Shown: one piece after another, positions 8,540 to 15,968 of the stretch
How positions within the stretch are numbered: the first letter of the stretch is position 1
Layout: each line of letters opens with the position of its first letter
Assembly: GCA_036278435.1 (NCBI GenBank)
Contig: DASULA010000503.1
Coordinates: forward strand, 1-26,478
Length of the DNA stretch: 26,478 bases
From: DASULA01 sp036278435
GTDB lineage: Bacteria > Actinomycetota > Actinomycetes > Mycobacteriales > DASULA01
Direction: 5' to 3'
The notes under the pieces: generated by a model
What the model was told of the DNA's origin: nothing
The model's database searches: none
Seen by the model: only the letters and a program-made list of their open reading frames with translations
Position numbers and translations under genes: made by a program

Positions 8540-9340
8540 GTGTCAAGGGATGAAGCCGATCACGGGGAAGATCGCCGCCCGGACCGTGCCGACCACGTGC
8601 GGGCACTGGAGCGCGGCCTGGCCGTGCTGCGGGCCTTCGCCGGTGAGCGGTCGCTTACGCTCAGCGAGGTGGCCCGCCGGACCGGGTTGACTCGGGCCAC
8701 CGCGCGCAGGTTCCTGATCACGCTGGACCGGTTGGGGTACCTGCGCCGCGACGGGCGGGACTTCGCGCTCACCCCGAAGGTGCTGGAACTCGGCCACTCC
8801 TACCTGTCCTCGCTGGATTTGGCCGCGCTCGCCCGGGCCGACATGGAGGCGCTGGTCGCGCGGACGCACGAGTCGTCGTCGGCGGCCGTGCTGGACGGTT
8901 CGGAGATCGTCTACGTGGCCAGGGTGCCGACCCGGCAGATCATGACGGTCTCGCTTGGCGTCGGGTCCCGGCTGCCCGCCTTCGCCACGGCCATGGGCCG
9001 GGTGCTGCTCGCCGACCTGCCGGCCGACCGGCTCGGCTGCGTGCTGGCGGCCAGCGACCTGCGTCAGTGGACCCCCAGGACACGCACCGACCCGGCCGAA
9101 CTGGCCGCGGAGATCGCCACGGTCGCCGCCCGGGGCTGGGCCCTGGTGGACCAGGAACTGGAACTGGGGCTGCGCTCGGTGGCCGCACCGCTGCGGGACG
9201 CCGCCGGCCGGGTGGTGGCGGCCCTGAACGTGTCCACACACGTCGGCCGGGTCACCCTCGGCGAGGTGCGCGACACCCTGCTGCCGCTGCTGTGCGACAC
9301 CGCCACGACGATCAGCACCCGCCTGTCCCACCGGGGCTGA
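8540..9340 (+). CDS. IclR-family transcriptional regulator (PcaR/PobR-like)
   Basis: A 266-residue regulator. The N-terminal winged helix-turn-helix (about 20-85) has LTLSEVARRTGLTRATARRFLITL and a GYLRRDGRDFALTPKVLELG wing, close to the aromatic-catabolism branch of the family. The C-terminal IclR effector domain (about 100-260) contains GSEIVYVARVPT, LPAFATAMGRVLLA and SVAAPLRDAAGRVVAALNVSTH. The GTG start has GAGAGG about 13 nt upstream, a loose ribosome site. It is divergent from maleylacetate reductase, the usual arrangement for a regulator that controls the neighbouring catabolic operon in response to an aromatic acid. Confidence 0.92.
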   Translation: MSRDEADHGEDRRPDRADHVRALERGLAVLRAFAGERSLTLSEVARRTGLTRATARRFLITLDRLGYLRRDGRDFALTPKVLELGHSYLSSLDLAALARADMEALVARTHESSSAAVLDGSEIVYVARVPTRQIMTVSLGVGSRLPAFATAMGRVLLADLPADRLGCVLAASDLRQWTPRTRTDPAELAAEIATVAARGWALVDQELELGLRSVAAPLRDAAGRVVAALNVSTHVGRVTLGEVRDTLLPLLCDTATTISTRLSHRG

Positions 9341-9382
9341 CCGCTCGCCCCGGTACGAGCCGGTACGAGCCGGGACGAGCGG
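9341..9382 (+). terminator. Hairpin after iclR enclosing a 10-bp tandem repeat
   Basis: CCGCTCG (9341-9347) pairs with CGAGCGG (9376-9382). The enclosed DNA at 9351-9380 is three head-to-tail copies of a decamer: CGGTACGAGC twice, then CGGGACGAGC. It starts directly after the iclR stop. Confidence 0.4.
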
Positions 9383-9413
9383 GTTCTCGCGGGCGCTGGT
9401 TACCATCATGCCC

Positions 9414-9902
9414 ATGTCAATCTTCGACGTTGCGGTAGGGCGGTTACAGGGCGGGTCGGCGGACCTGGCCGGATACCGGGGCCGGGCGGTGCTGGTGGTC
9501 AACGTGGCCTCCCGGTGCGGGCTCACTCCGCAGTACGACGGCCTGGAGAAGCTGCACGCCCGGTTCGCCGACCGTGGGTTCACCGTGCTGGGCGTGCCGT
9601 GCAACCAGTTCGGCGGGCAGGAACCGGGCACGGCCGACCAGATCGCCGAGTTCTGCTCGGCCACCTACGGGGTCACCTTCCCGATGACGGAGAAGGTGGA
9701 CGTCAACGGGCCGGACCGGCACCCGCTCTACACCGGACTGGTGGACGTGCCCGACCCCGAGGGCTACAGCGGCGACATCCGGTGGAATTTCGAGAAGTTC
9801 CTGGTCGCACCGGACGGGTCGGTGGCCGCCCGGTTCCACCCCAGGACCGAACCGGACGCCGACGAACTCGTCACGGCCGTGCGCAACGTCCTGCCCGGCT
9901 GA
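9414..9902 (+). CDS. Glutathione peroxidase-family thiol peroxidase
   Basis: A 162-residue thioredoxin-fold peroxidase that reduces hydroperoxides in the cytosol. It is a cysteine enzyme, not a selenoenzyme: the peroxidatic residue is Cys35 in NVASRCGLTPQY, coded by TGC. The catalytic partners Gln (FGGQEPG) and Trp-Asn (RWNFEKF) are present. A second cysteine in VPCNQF and one in AEFCSATYG are the usual resolving candidates, so thioredoxin or mycoredoxin is a likelier donor than glutathione, which actinomycetes lack. Of two in-frame ATGs (9408, 9414), I prefer 9414. A TACCAT hexamer (9401-9406) then gives leaderless spacing, and no Shine-Dalgarno is visible. Confidence 0.92.
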   Translation: MSIFDVAVGRLQGGSADLAGYRGRAVLVVNVASRCGLTPQYDGLEKLHARFADRGFTVLGVPCNQFGGQEPGTADQIAEFCSATYGVTFPMTEKVDVNGPDRHPLYTGLVDVPDPEGYSGDIRWNFEKFLVAPDGSVAARFHPRTEPDADELVTAVRNVLPG

Positions 9903-10020
9903 CCCCGCACCACCCGAGGGGGATGACGACCGGAAATGACCGGACCCCACGGTGGTCAGCCGCGAGCGGGTCGCGCCGCCGCCGCACCGGGTGCCGGTGT
10001 TCAGGCGCGGCTCGGATGGT

Positions 10021-10049
10021 TAGTCATCAGCTCATCTCCCCGGTAGCAT
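10021..10049 (+). promoter_or_regulatory. Candidate vapBC promoter
   Basis: TAGTCA (10021-10026) and TAGCAT (10044-10049) each match four of six consensus bases and are 17 bp apart. They lead to a start near 10056-10058 at the vapB ATG. A direct repeat CATCAG at 10025 and 10047, two helical turns apart, flanks the -10 and may be a binding site for the antitoxin. Confidence 0.4.
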
Positions 10050-10057
10050 CAGGATGT

Positions 10058-10306
10058 ATGAGGACCACGCTGAGTCTTGACGACGATGTCGTCGCCCAGT
10101 TGGCGCAGCAGCGGGCCCGCGGTGGCAGGTCGTTCAAGGAACTGGTGAACGAGGCGCTGAGGGCGGGCCTGGCCAGCATGCAAAGCGGGGAACGCCGAAG
10201 CTCCGGGCCGTTCACGCACCCCACCTCGCTGGGCCGGCCGAGGCTGCCCGACGTGGACGACGTGAGTGACGTGCTCGCGATCGTCGAAGGCGACCGCTAC
10301 CGGTGA
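10058..10306 (+). CDS. vapB: VapB-type antitoxin (ribbon-helix-helix)
   Basis: An 82-residue protein whose first 45 residues match a ribbon-helix-helix DNA-binding domain (MRTTLSLDDDVVAQLAQQ, then FKELVNEALRAGL). The C-terminal tail is Pro-rich then acidic (RPRLPDVDDVSDVLAIVEGDRY), as in antitoxins that wrap the PIN toxin active site. AGGA lies 3 nt before the ATG. Its stop overlaps the toxin GTG by 4 nt (GTGA), the usual coupling of a type II pair. It should neutralise VapC and autoregulate the operon. Confidence 0.9.
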   Translation: MRTTLSLDDDVVAQLAQQRARGGRSFKELVNEALRAGLASMQSGERRSSGPFTHPTSLGRPRLPDVDDVSDVLAIVEGDRYR

Positions 10307-10737
10307 TCGCTGTCGATGCCAACCTTCTCATCTACGCCTATGTCACCGACTACGGCCAGCACCGGGCGGCACATGACTGGTTGGAGGGGCAGTTGGTGCA
10401 CGCGCCGCGGGTCGGACTGCCGTGGGCGAGCCTGCTGGCCTTTCTGCGCCTGGTGACCAACCCGAGAGTGTTTCCCGAGCCGGCCTCGTTCGCCGACGCG
10501 TGGGCCCAGGTCCAGTCGTGGTTGTCTGCCGACAGCGCCTGGATACCGGTACCCGGGGACCGCCACGACCGAATTCTCGGCGATTACCTCGGTATGCCGG
10601 GGCTGAGGGCGAACGACGTGCCAGACGCACACCTGGCCGCGCTCGCCGTGGAGCACGGTTTGACCCTGGCCACCAACGACGCCGGATTCGCCCGCTTTCC
10701 CGCTCTCCGATGGTCTGATCCGCTGCGAACGGGCTGA
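10303..10737 (+). CDS. vapC: VapC-type PIN-domain ribonuclease toxin
   Basis: A 144-residue PIN-domain toxin expected to cleave RNA (often tRNA or rRNA) with Mg2+. Acidic residues seen are Asp5 (AVDANLLIY), Asp105/Asp108 (NDVPDAHLAALA) and Asp126 (TNDAGFARF). The segment that often carries the second acidic residue reads WASLLAFLRLVTNPRVF and has no Glu, which is common in this sub-branch but noteworthy. It is translationally coupled to vapB. A stem-loop follows at 10773-10803. Confidence 0.92.
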   Translation: MIAVDANLLIYAYVTDYGQHRAAHDWLEGQLVHAPRVGLPWASLLAFLRLVTNPRVFPEPASFADAWAQVQSWLSADSAWIPVPGDRHDRILGDYLGMPGLRANDVPDAHLAALAVEHGLTLATNDAGFARFPALRWSDPLRTG

Positions 10738-10772
10738 TGTCACGGGCCTTGGAGGCCCTTGGAGGTTCTTGG

Positions 10773-10803
10773 CGGCCCCGACCCGATGGACCGAGCGGGG
10801 CCG
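10773..10803 (+). terminator. Hairpin downstream of vapBC
   Basis: CGGCCCCG (10773-10780) pairs with CGGGGCCG (10796-10803), an 8-bp GC stem with a 15-nt loop. It lies 36 nt after the vapC stop and ahead of the peptidase gene. Confidence 0.4.
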
Positions 10804-10881
10804 GTGTCATTTCGGCCGGGGGGACCGGGCGGCGTGCTCGGTCGGCGGGCCGTGCACCGGTGACGGGGGAGACTGGGTGCC

Positions 10882-11997
10882 ATGCGGGTTCTGTGCGGGA
10901 TCGGGCTGGCGACGGTGCTCGTGGTAGTGGCGGGGTGTTCGACCGGTGGCAGGCGGGCGGCGGCACCCGGGACGGCGTCGGCGCCCAGCCGGCCCGCGGC
11001 GACCACGCCGCCGGCGTCGCCGTGCTCCGGCCGGCCCGGTGACGCCAAGCTGGCCCGCTGCCTGCAGGGCATGCTCACCGACGTCTGGTCGGCCCGGTTC
11101 ACCGAGGTCGCCCGCTCCTACCGGCCGCCCCGGCTGGTGGCCCCCGACCCGGCCCGGCACACCGGCCGGCAGGCCGCGTACATCTCCAGCCGGGCGTTCT
11201 ACCAGTCCGGCACCATCCACCTGCCCACCGGCTACCTGGCCGCCGTGCACGCCAGGTTCGGTACGCACGCTCCGGGCGTGGTGGCGTTCGCGATGGCGCA
11301 CGAGACCGGGCACCACGTGCAGGAACTGCTCGGCGTGTTCGCCCCGGCCAACGCCCGGGCGCTGAACTCCAACGACTCGTCCCGGCGGGTGGAGACGCAG
11401 GCGGACTGCTTCGCCGGGGTGTGGGCGCATGCCGAGGCGGAGGCCGGGCGGCTGGACCGCAGCCGGTTCGCCGCCGCGGCCCGCGTCGAGGTGAGCCGCC
11501 TCAGCACGGACACCGCCGGCGGGGCGATCGACCCGAGCGTCGAGGTGCGTACCCACGGCAGAGTGGCCGAGCGAATGAGGTGGCTCACCCGCGGGCTGGA
11601 CAGCGGCGACCCGGGCCGCTGTGACACGTTCGCCGGCAGCCGGGTGACCGTGCGCCTGCCGTGGGACATGGCCGCCAACCCGGGTCGGGCTCCCGGCCAG
11701 GTCGGCGTGTCACCGACCGCTCGGCGTTGGGATCAGCGTTCCGACGGGTTGGGCAGGACCGGTACCGCCCGGCCCCACCGCGCGGTTTCCGCGGCGTTGC
11801 TCCGGGTGAACCCGGCCGACACCGCCCGGCCCCGCCGGGTGCCGGTGACCACGGCCCGCTGCGGGCCGCCGTACACCTGGGCCGACACGCTGCCCGGGCT
11901 GACCGGCGCGAACAGGTCGGCGCCCGAGTGCAGGAGTTCACACGCCGCGACTGGATCCGGATGCCCTCCCGACGGCGGGTCGCAGCGCAGCGAGTAG
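10882..11997 (+). CDS. Neutral zinc metallopeptidase lipoprotein with an extended C-terminal tail
   Basis: A 371-residue predicted lipoprotein. The signal peptide ends in a lipobox VAGC (Cys19), so it should be anchored outside the membrane. A Pro/Ala/Ser linker follows, then a YpfJ-type neutral zinc peptidase domain with HETGH (140-144) and downstream RRVETQADCFAG, which supplies the third ligand. Residues to about 250 (GDPGRCDTF) match the normal end of the family. The remaining 120 are Arg/Pro/Ala-rich with no recognised domain. The last 265 nt run antisense to the SSI-like gene, so the tail may be a run-on after loss of a stop. The start has a GGGGGAGA ribosome site. Peptidase call is firm; the tail is not. 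Confidence 0.85.
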   Translation: MRVLCGIGLATVLVVVAGCSTGGRRAAAPGTASAPSRPAATTPPASPCSGRPGDAKLARCLQGMLTDVWSARFTEVARSYRPPRLVAPDPARHTGRQAAYISSRAFYQSGTIHLPTGYLAAVHARFGTHAPGVVAFAMAHETGHHVQELLGVFAPANARALNSNDSSRRVETQADCFAGVWAHAEAEAGRLDRSRFAAAARVEVSRLSTDTAGGAIDPSVEVRTHGRVAERMRWLTRGLDSGDPGRCDTFAGSRVTVRLPWDMAANPGRAPGQVGVSPTARRWDQRSDGLGRTGTARPHRAVSAALLRVNPADTARPRRVPVTTARCGPPYTWADTLPGLTGANRSAPECRSSHAATGSGCPPDGGSQRSE

Positions 11998-12071
11998 ACG
12001 TGTGGCGCGGCACCGGGTCGCTCCCACACGATGATCTCCAGGGCGCAGCACGGTCTGGGTTCGGTGGACAT
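11733..12071 (-). CDS. SSI-like protease-inhibitor-fold protein lacking the reactive-loop disulphide
   Basis: A 112-residue protein with the Streptomyces subtilisin inhibitor pattern: LRCDPPSGGHPDPVAACELL (the first disulphide pair), then VYGGPQRAVVTGTRRGRAVSAGFTRSNAAETARW. In classical SSI a second disulphide joins the reactive loop (before the P1 residue) to the Cys of the NGCE-like turn. Here both are replaced, by Ser in VSAQVYGG and Ala in SNAAE, and the P1 position is Gln. No signal peptide is evident from the ATG at 12071, which has a GAAAGGG ribosome site; the N-terminus has an extra CysCys. It may be cytosolic, or the start may be further upstream. It is flanked by two extracytoplasmic metallopeptidases. 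Confidence 0.8.
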   Translation of the reverse strand: MSTEPRPCCALEIIVWERPGAAPHVYSLRCDPPSGGHPDPVAACELLHSGADLFAPVSPGSVSAQVYGGPQRAVVTGTRRGRAVSAGFTRSNAAETARWGRAVPVLPNPSER

Positions 12072-12270
12072 GGTGGGCCCTTTCACCCTTGGTATGCGTC
12101 GATAGTGCGGCATCGCCGGCACGCTGTCTGCGGCACACCGGAACCCTGCTGTTGCCGACCGTGCACCCGGGCCGGAACCTGGTACCGGGGGAGCCGAGCC
12201 GAACGCGGATGGCCGGCCCGCCGTACCGGTCCGGCCGGAACCGACGGGCCACGGCATGACAGGGGGATAA

Positions 12271-12696
12271 ATGGGGCGCGACAGCCAGAACCGGACTGCG
12301 CTGGAACGTCACTGGGCCGCGTCGGTGGCCGGCGACCTGGACACCGAGCACGAGATCTACCACGACGACGTGGTGGTCGAATATCCCCAGTCGGGGGAGC
12401 GGATCCGCGGTCGGGACAGCCTCCGGGCAGTGCGGGTGCACCACCCGTCCCGGATGGAGTACGCGGTCCAGAGGATCACCGGGCATGGCGACGTGTGGGT
12501 GACCGAGGGTGTGAGTGGGTACGGGCCCAGCACGGTGCGCACGGTGAGCGTGATGGAGTTCCGGGACGGCAGGGTGCTGCGCGAGACGCAGTACTTCGCC
12601 GAACCGTTCGACGCCCCGCAGTGGCGGATGCCGTGGGTGGAGACCGGCGAGTTGTCCGAGGACTGGTCCGACGGGACGGATGACGGATCGGCGTGA
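12271..12696 (+). CDS. SnoaL-like / NTF2-fold protein
   Basis: A 141-residue protein with the cone-shaped NTF2/SnoaL pattern: an N-terminal helix HWAASVAGDLDTEHEIYHDDVVVEYPQSGERIRGRDSLR, then alternating strands ending in VMEFRDGRVLRETQYFAEPFDAPQWR. Members include polyketide cyclases, isomerases and many uncharacterised small-ligand binders. No catalytic residue allows a specific call. An AGGGGG ribosome site precedes the ATG. It is divergent from the SSI-like gene, sharing a 199-bp intergenic region, and is followed by the M36 peptidase gene. Confidence 0.88.
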   Translation: MGRDSQNRTALERHWAASVAGDLDTEHEIYHDDVVVEYPQSGERIRGRDSLRAVRVHHPSRMEYAVQRITGHGDVWVTEGVSGYGPSTVRTVSVMEFRDGRVLRETQYFAEPFDAPQWRMPWVETGELSEDWSDGTDDGSA

Positions 12697-12890
12697 TCGC
12701 CCGATTCTGAAGGCAGGTCAGGGTAACAGTAGACGCTCAAAAGCCACTATTCCAGACCTATCTTCGCTAGTACGGACGCGTAATGCTGAACCGCACAATC
12801 CGTGATGTTCCGCCAGTAGGCCACATACCGCGAAGAGCGCGGCCGGTGGCTGGTGGGCGGAGGCTCTTGGTCACCAGGAGGCACGCGACA

Positions 12891-15887
12891 GTGCACAGGA
12901 ACTCGTTACGCAGAGCGGCAACCCTCACCGCAGTGGGTGCCGTCGTCGTCGCGATGACGTCGATGGGTACCGCGTCCGCCCAGCCAGTCACCCCCGCAAC
13001 CGCGGGTACGGCGTCGCCGGGCTTCCAGGCCGAGAACGCCGCGGGGCATGACCTGGACAACCGTGCCGGCGCGGTCACGCCAACCGCCCGCCAGCGCGAC
13101 CTCGCCAGTGCCGATGCGGTCACCGTTCGGTGGAACCGGTACGGCACCCCGGCCACCGTCATCCCGCGCACGGCCGCGGCGATGACCACGCCCGGGGCGG
13201 TCACCCCGACCGCCGCGCCGACGGCGGGAGGCACCGACCCGCTGGCCGTGGCGCACCAGTACCTGGCCGCCAACCAGGAGATGTTCGGCCTGTCGGCGGA
13301 CGCGGTGAACGCGATGGACGTGATCGCCGACGTGCCACTGGGCCAGGGCCGGCTGGTCATGCTCCGGCAGCGCTTCGGCACCCTGCCCTCGGCCCTGGAC
13401 GGGCTCATCTCACTGGGCATCTCCGACGACCAGGTGGTGTACGTCACCTCGACCCTGAGCAAGGACACCGGGCAGCCGGCACCGGCTACGCTGTCCGCGG
13501 GCGACGCGCTCGCCGCGGCCGCCATGAACGCTGGCCTCGCCCCGTCCGACGTCGCGACCTCGCGTGTGCGCCTCGCCGCGGTCCCCACGCCGACGGACGG
13601 TGCGAGGTCGGCCTACCAGGTCGTCCTGATCGGACAGAACCAGGCCGATCCCATCGCCTACACCAGCTACGTCGACGCCAGGACCGGTGAGATCCTGGTG
13701 CGCGACAACCTGGTGAACACCGAGTCGAGCGATCCGAACACGGTGGACAACCCGATGTGGAAGGCGTTTCCGTCCACCCCGCCGGCCGACGACTCCTCCA
13801 CCGACACCCGGGTGACCTGGTGCCTGCACCCGGCGCCCGGCTGCGAGCGCACGGTCAGCGACGCGGCCAGCGGTAACGCCTGGGACATCGACCAGACCAC
13901 CGGGCTACCGAGCCTGACGTCGGCCGGAAACTCGGAGAAGGCCACCCAGAAGTGGGACACCAACTCCAGCCGCGCGGTCGGTACGGTCACCGCCACCACC
14001 AGTCCGACCCGGTCCTACACCTATGACTGGACCAACCAGTGGAACACCTCCGGGTGCAGCCCCGACGTGTTCACCAGCCCGCAGCAGAACGACATCGACG
14101 CCGCGCTGACGAACCTGTTCGTCACCCACAACCGGATGCACGACTGGGCGTATCACCTCGGCTTCACCGAGGCGACGTTCAACCTCCAGACGGTCAACGA
14201 CCACCCCGGCGGTCTGGGTAACGACGCCGAGCAGGGCAACGCGCAGGCCGGCGGCGTGGTCGGCGGGCCGCCCAACTTCATCTCCCGCGACAACGCCAAC
14301 CAGATCACCCCGCCGGACGGCGTGCCACCGACCACCAACATGTTCCTGTGGCAGCCGGTCGCCGGCTCGTTCTACGCGCCCTGTGTGGACGGTGACTACG
14401 ACGTCAGCGTGATCGCGCACGAGTACAGCCACGCCATCTCCGGCCGGATGATCGCCGGACCGGACTCCGGCTGGCGCGGGTTCCAGGGCGGTTCGATGAA
14501 CGAGGCCACCAGTGACCTGATGGCCATGGAGTACCAGTTCGAGTACGGCTTCCGGCCGGTCGGCGACACCCCGTTCGTGGAGGGCGGCTACGTCACCGAC
14601 AACGCCGTGCAGGGCATCCGCGACTACGACATGAGCAAGAGCCCGTTGAACTACAGCGACGTGGGCTTCGACCTGGTCGGCCCCGAGGTGCACGCCGACG
14701 GCGAGATCTGGGTTGCCACCAGCTTCGCCGTGCGCCAGGCGCTCGTGGCCAAGTACGGCCTGGGCACCCCGGCGTTGCAGCGGGCCTGCGCCGACGGCAA
14801 CGTGGCCGTGGAACACTGCCCGGGCAACCGGCGGTGGATCCAGCTCACCTACGACGCGCTGCTGCTCCAGGCCTCGGGTAACGCGTCCATGCTGGACATG
14901 CGGGACGACATCCTGGCCGCCGACCAGATCCGGTTCGGTGGCGCGGACACCGCCCTGATCTGGAACGCGTTCGCCCAGCGTGGCATGGGTGAGAACGCGG
15001 TCAGCGACACGAACAACGACATCAACCCGACGCCCAGCTTCGCCTCCCCGTTCGCGCACAACGCCAACCTGACGCTGCGCCCGCTCGGTGCGGCCCGCCA
15101 CGCGCCGGTCCGGCTCTACGTGGGCGACTACGAGGCGCGCGCCGTGCCGGTGGCCGACACCGACCCGGCCACCGCACTGGGTGACACCGTCCAGATCACC
15201 CCGGGCCGGTACCACTTCATCGCCGCCGCACCCGGATTCGGCAGCGTGCGGTTCACCGCGACCGTCCGGTCGAGACAGCACGGGTCGTTCCCCGTCCTGA
15301 TGCTGCCCAACCTGGCCTCGGCCAGCGCCGGCGCGACGGCCAGCGGCGACGGGGTCAATTTGGACAAGCTGGTGGACGACACCGAGTCGACCGACTGGGC
15401 GTCGCTCGGCTCGGACGTGGCCGGCAAGCAGGTCACCGTGGACCTGGCCGGCACCAAGCCGGTGCTGGTCAGCCGGGTACAGGTCAGCGCCCTGCTGCGC
15501 CCGGACATCGACGACACGGCCGACCCGGGCGGGCAGAACCGGTTCACCGCGCTGCGGCAGTTCCAGGTGCTGTCCTGTGACTCCGCGTTCGGCGCGGACT
15601 GCTCCTCCGACGCCGGCTACCACGTGGTGTACACCAGCCCGGCCAACGCGTTCCCGGCCGGCAAGCCGCGCCCGGTGGCCCCGGAGCTGACCATGCGGTC
15701 GTTCCGGATCCACCCCACCCTGGCCACCCACCTGCGGCTGCGGGTGCTGTCCAACCAGTGCACCGGCGCACCGGCCTACGCCGGTGAGCAGGACAACGAC
15801 CCGCGTGCGGTCAGCGACTGCACCACCGGCAACATCACGGTGGCGCAGACCGTACGGGTCGCGGAGTTCGAGGCGTTCACGCTCTGA
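12891..15887 (+). CDS. Secreted M36 (fungalysin-type) zinc metallopeptidase with discoidin-like C-terminus
   Basis: A 998-residue extracellular protease. The GTG start (AGGAGG 9 nt upstream) gives a Sec signal peptide with an Arg pair and cleavage after ASA near residue 28. A frame 36 codons longer lacks a ribosome site and would bury the signal. A propeptide follows to about 230, including an FTP-like region (DPLAVAHQYLAANQEMFGL). The catalytic domain carries HEYSH (510-514) and the third zinc ligand Glu538 in NEATSD, the M36 pattern. The last 200 residues resemble an F5/8 type C (discoidin) module (LVDDTESTDWAS, VTVDLAG, RFTALRQFQVLSC), which may bind a surface. A strong hairpin follows the stop. 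Confidence 0.92.
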   Translation: MHRNSLRRAATLTAVGAVVVAMTSMGTASAQPVTPATAGTASPGFQAENAAGHDLDNRAGAVTPTARQRDLASADAVTVRWNRYGTPATVIPRTAAAMTTPGAVTPTAAPTAGGTDPLAVAHQYLAANQEMFGLSADAVNAMDVIADVPLGQGRLVMLRQRFGTLPSALDGLISLGISDDQVVYVTSTLSKDTGQPAPATLSAGDALAAAAMNAGLAPSDVATSRVRLAAVPTPTDGARSAYQVVLIGQNQADPIAYTSYVDARTGEILVRDNLVNTESSDPNTVDNPMWKAFPSTPPADDSSTDTRVTWCLHPAPGCERTVSDAASGNAWDIDQTTGLPSLTSAGNSEKATQKWDTNSSRAVGTVTATTSPTRSYTYDWTNQWNTSGCSPDVFTSPQQNDIDAALTNLFVTHNRMHDWAYHLGFTEATFNLQTVNDHPGGLGNDAEQGNAQAGGVVGGPPNFISRDNANQITPPDGVPPTTNMFLWQPVAGSFYAPCVDGDYDVSVIAHEYSHAISGRMIAGPDSGWRGFQGGSMNEATSDLMAMEYQFEYGFRPVGDTPFVEGGYVTDNAVQGIRDYDMSKSPLNYSDVGFDLVGPEVHADGEIWVATSFAVRQALVAKYGLGTPALQRACADGNVAVEHCPGNRRWIQLTYDALLLQASGNASMLDMRDDILAADQIRFGGADTALIWNAFAQRGMGENAVSDTNNDINPTPSFASPFAHNANLTLRPLGAARHAPVRLYVGDYEARAVPVADTDPATALGDTVQITPGRYHFIAAAPGFGSVRFTATVRSRQHGSFPVLMLPNLASASAGATASGDGVNLDKLVDDTESTDWASLGSDVAGKQVTVDLAGTKPVLVSRVQVSALLRPDIDDTADPGGQNRFTALRQFQVLSCDSAFGADCSSDAGYHVVYTSPANAFPAGKPRPVAPELTMRSFRIHPTLATHLRLRVLSNQCTGAPAYAGEQDNDPRAVSDCTTGNITVAQTVRVAEFEAFTL

Positions 15888-15914
15888 CGCCCTGATCCCC
15901 GCCTGACGAGGCCA

Positions 15915-15953
15915 GCCTGCCGGCACGGACCGCCGCGATCCGTGCCGGCAGGC
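15915..15953 (+). terminator. 15-bp perfect hairpin between the M36 peptidase and aminotransferase genes
   Basis: GCCTGCCGGCACGGA (15915-15929) pairs perfectly with 15939-15953 across a 9-nt loop. It starts 27 nt after the peptidase stop and ends only 6 nt before the GGAGG ribosome site of the next gene. It is a likely terminator for the peptidase. Read-through RNA would carry it right next to the ribosome site of the downstream gene. Confidence 0.7.
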
Positions 15954-15968
15954 ACCTGTGGAGGAACA

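Noticed and set aside
12783..12890. 36-codon N-terminal extension of the M36 peptidase
   Set aside because: No ribosome site at 12783, and it would bury the signal peptide; GTG 12891 has AGGAGG and gives a clean signal sequence.
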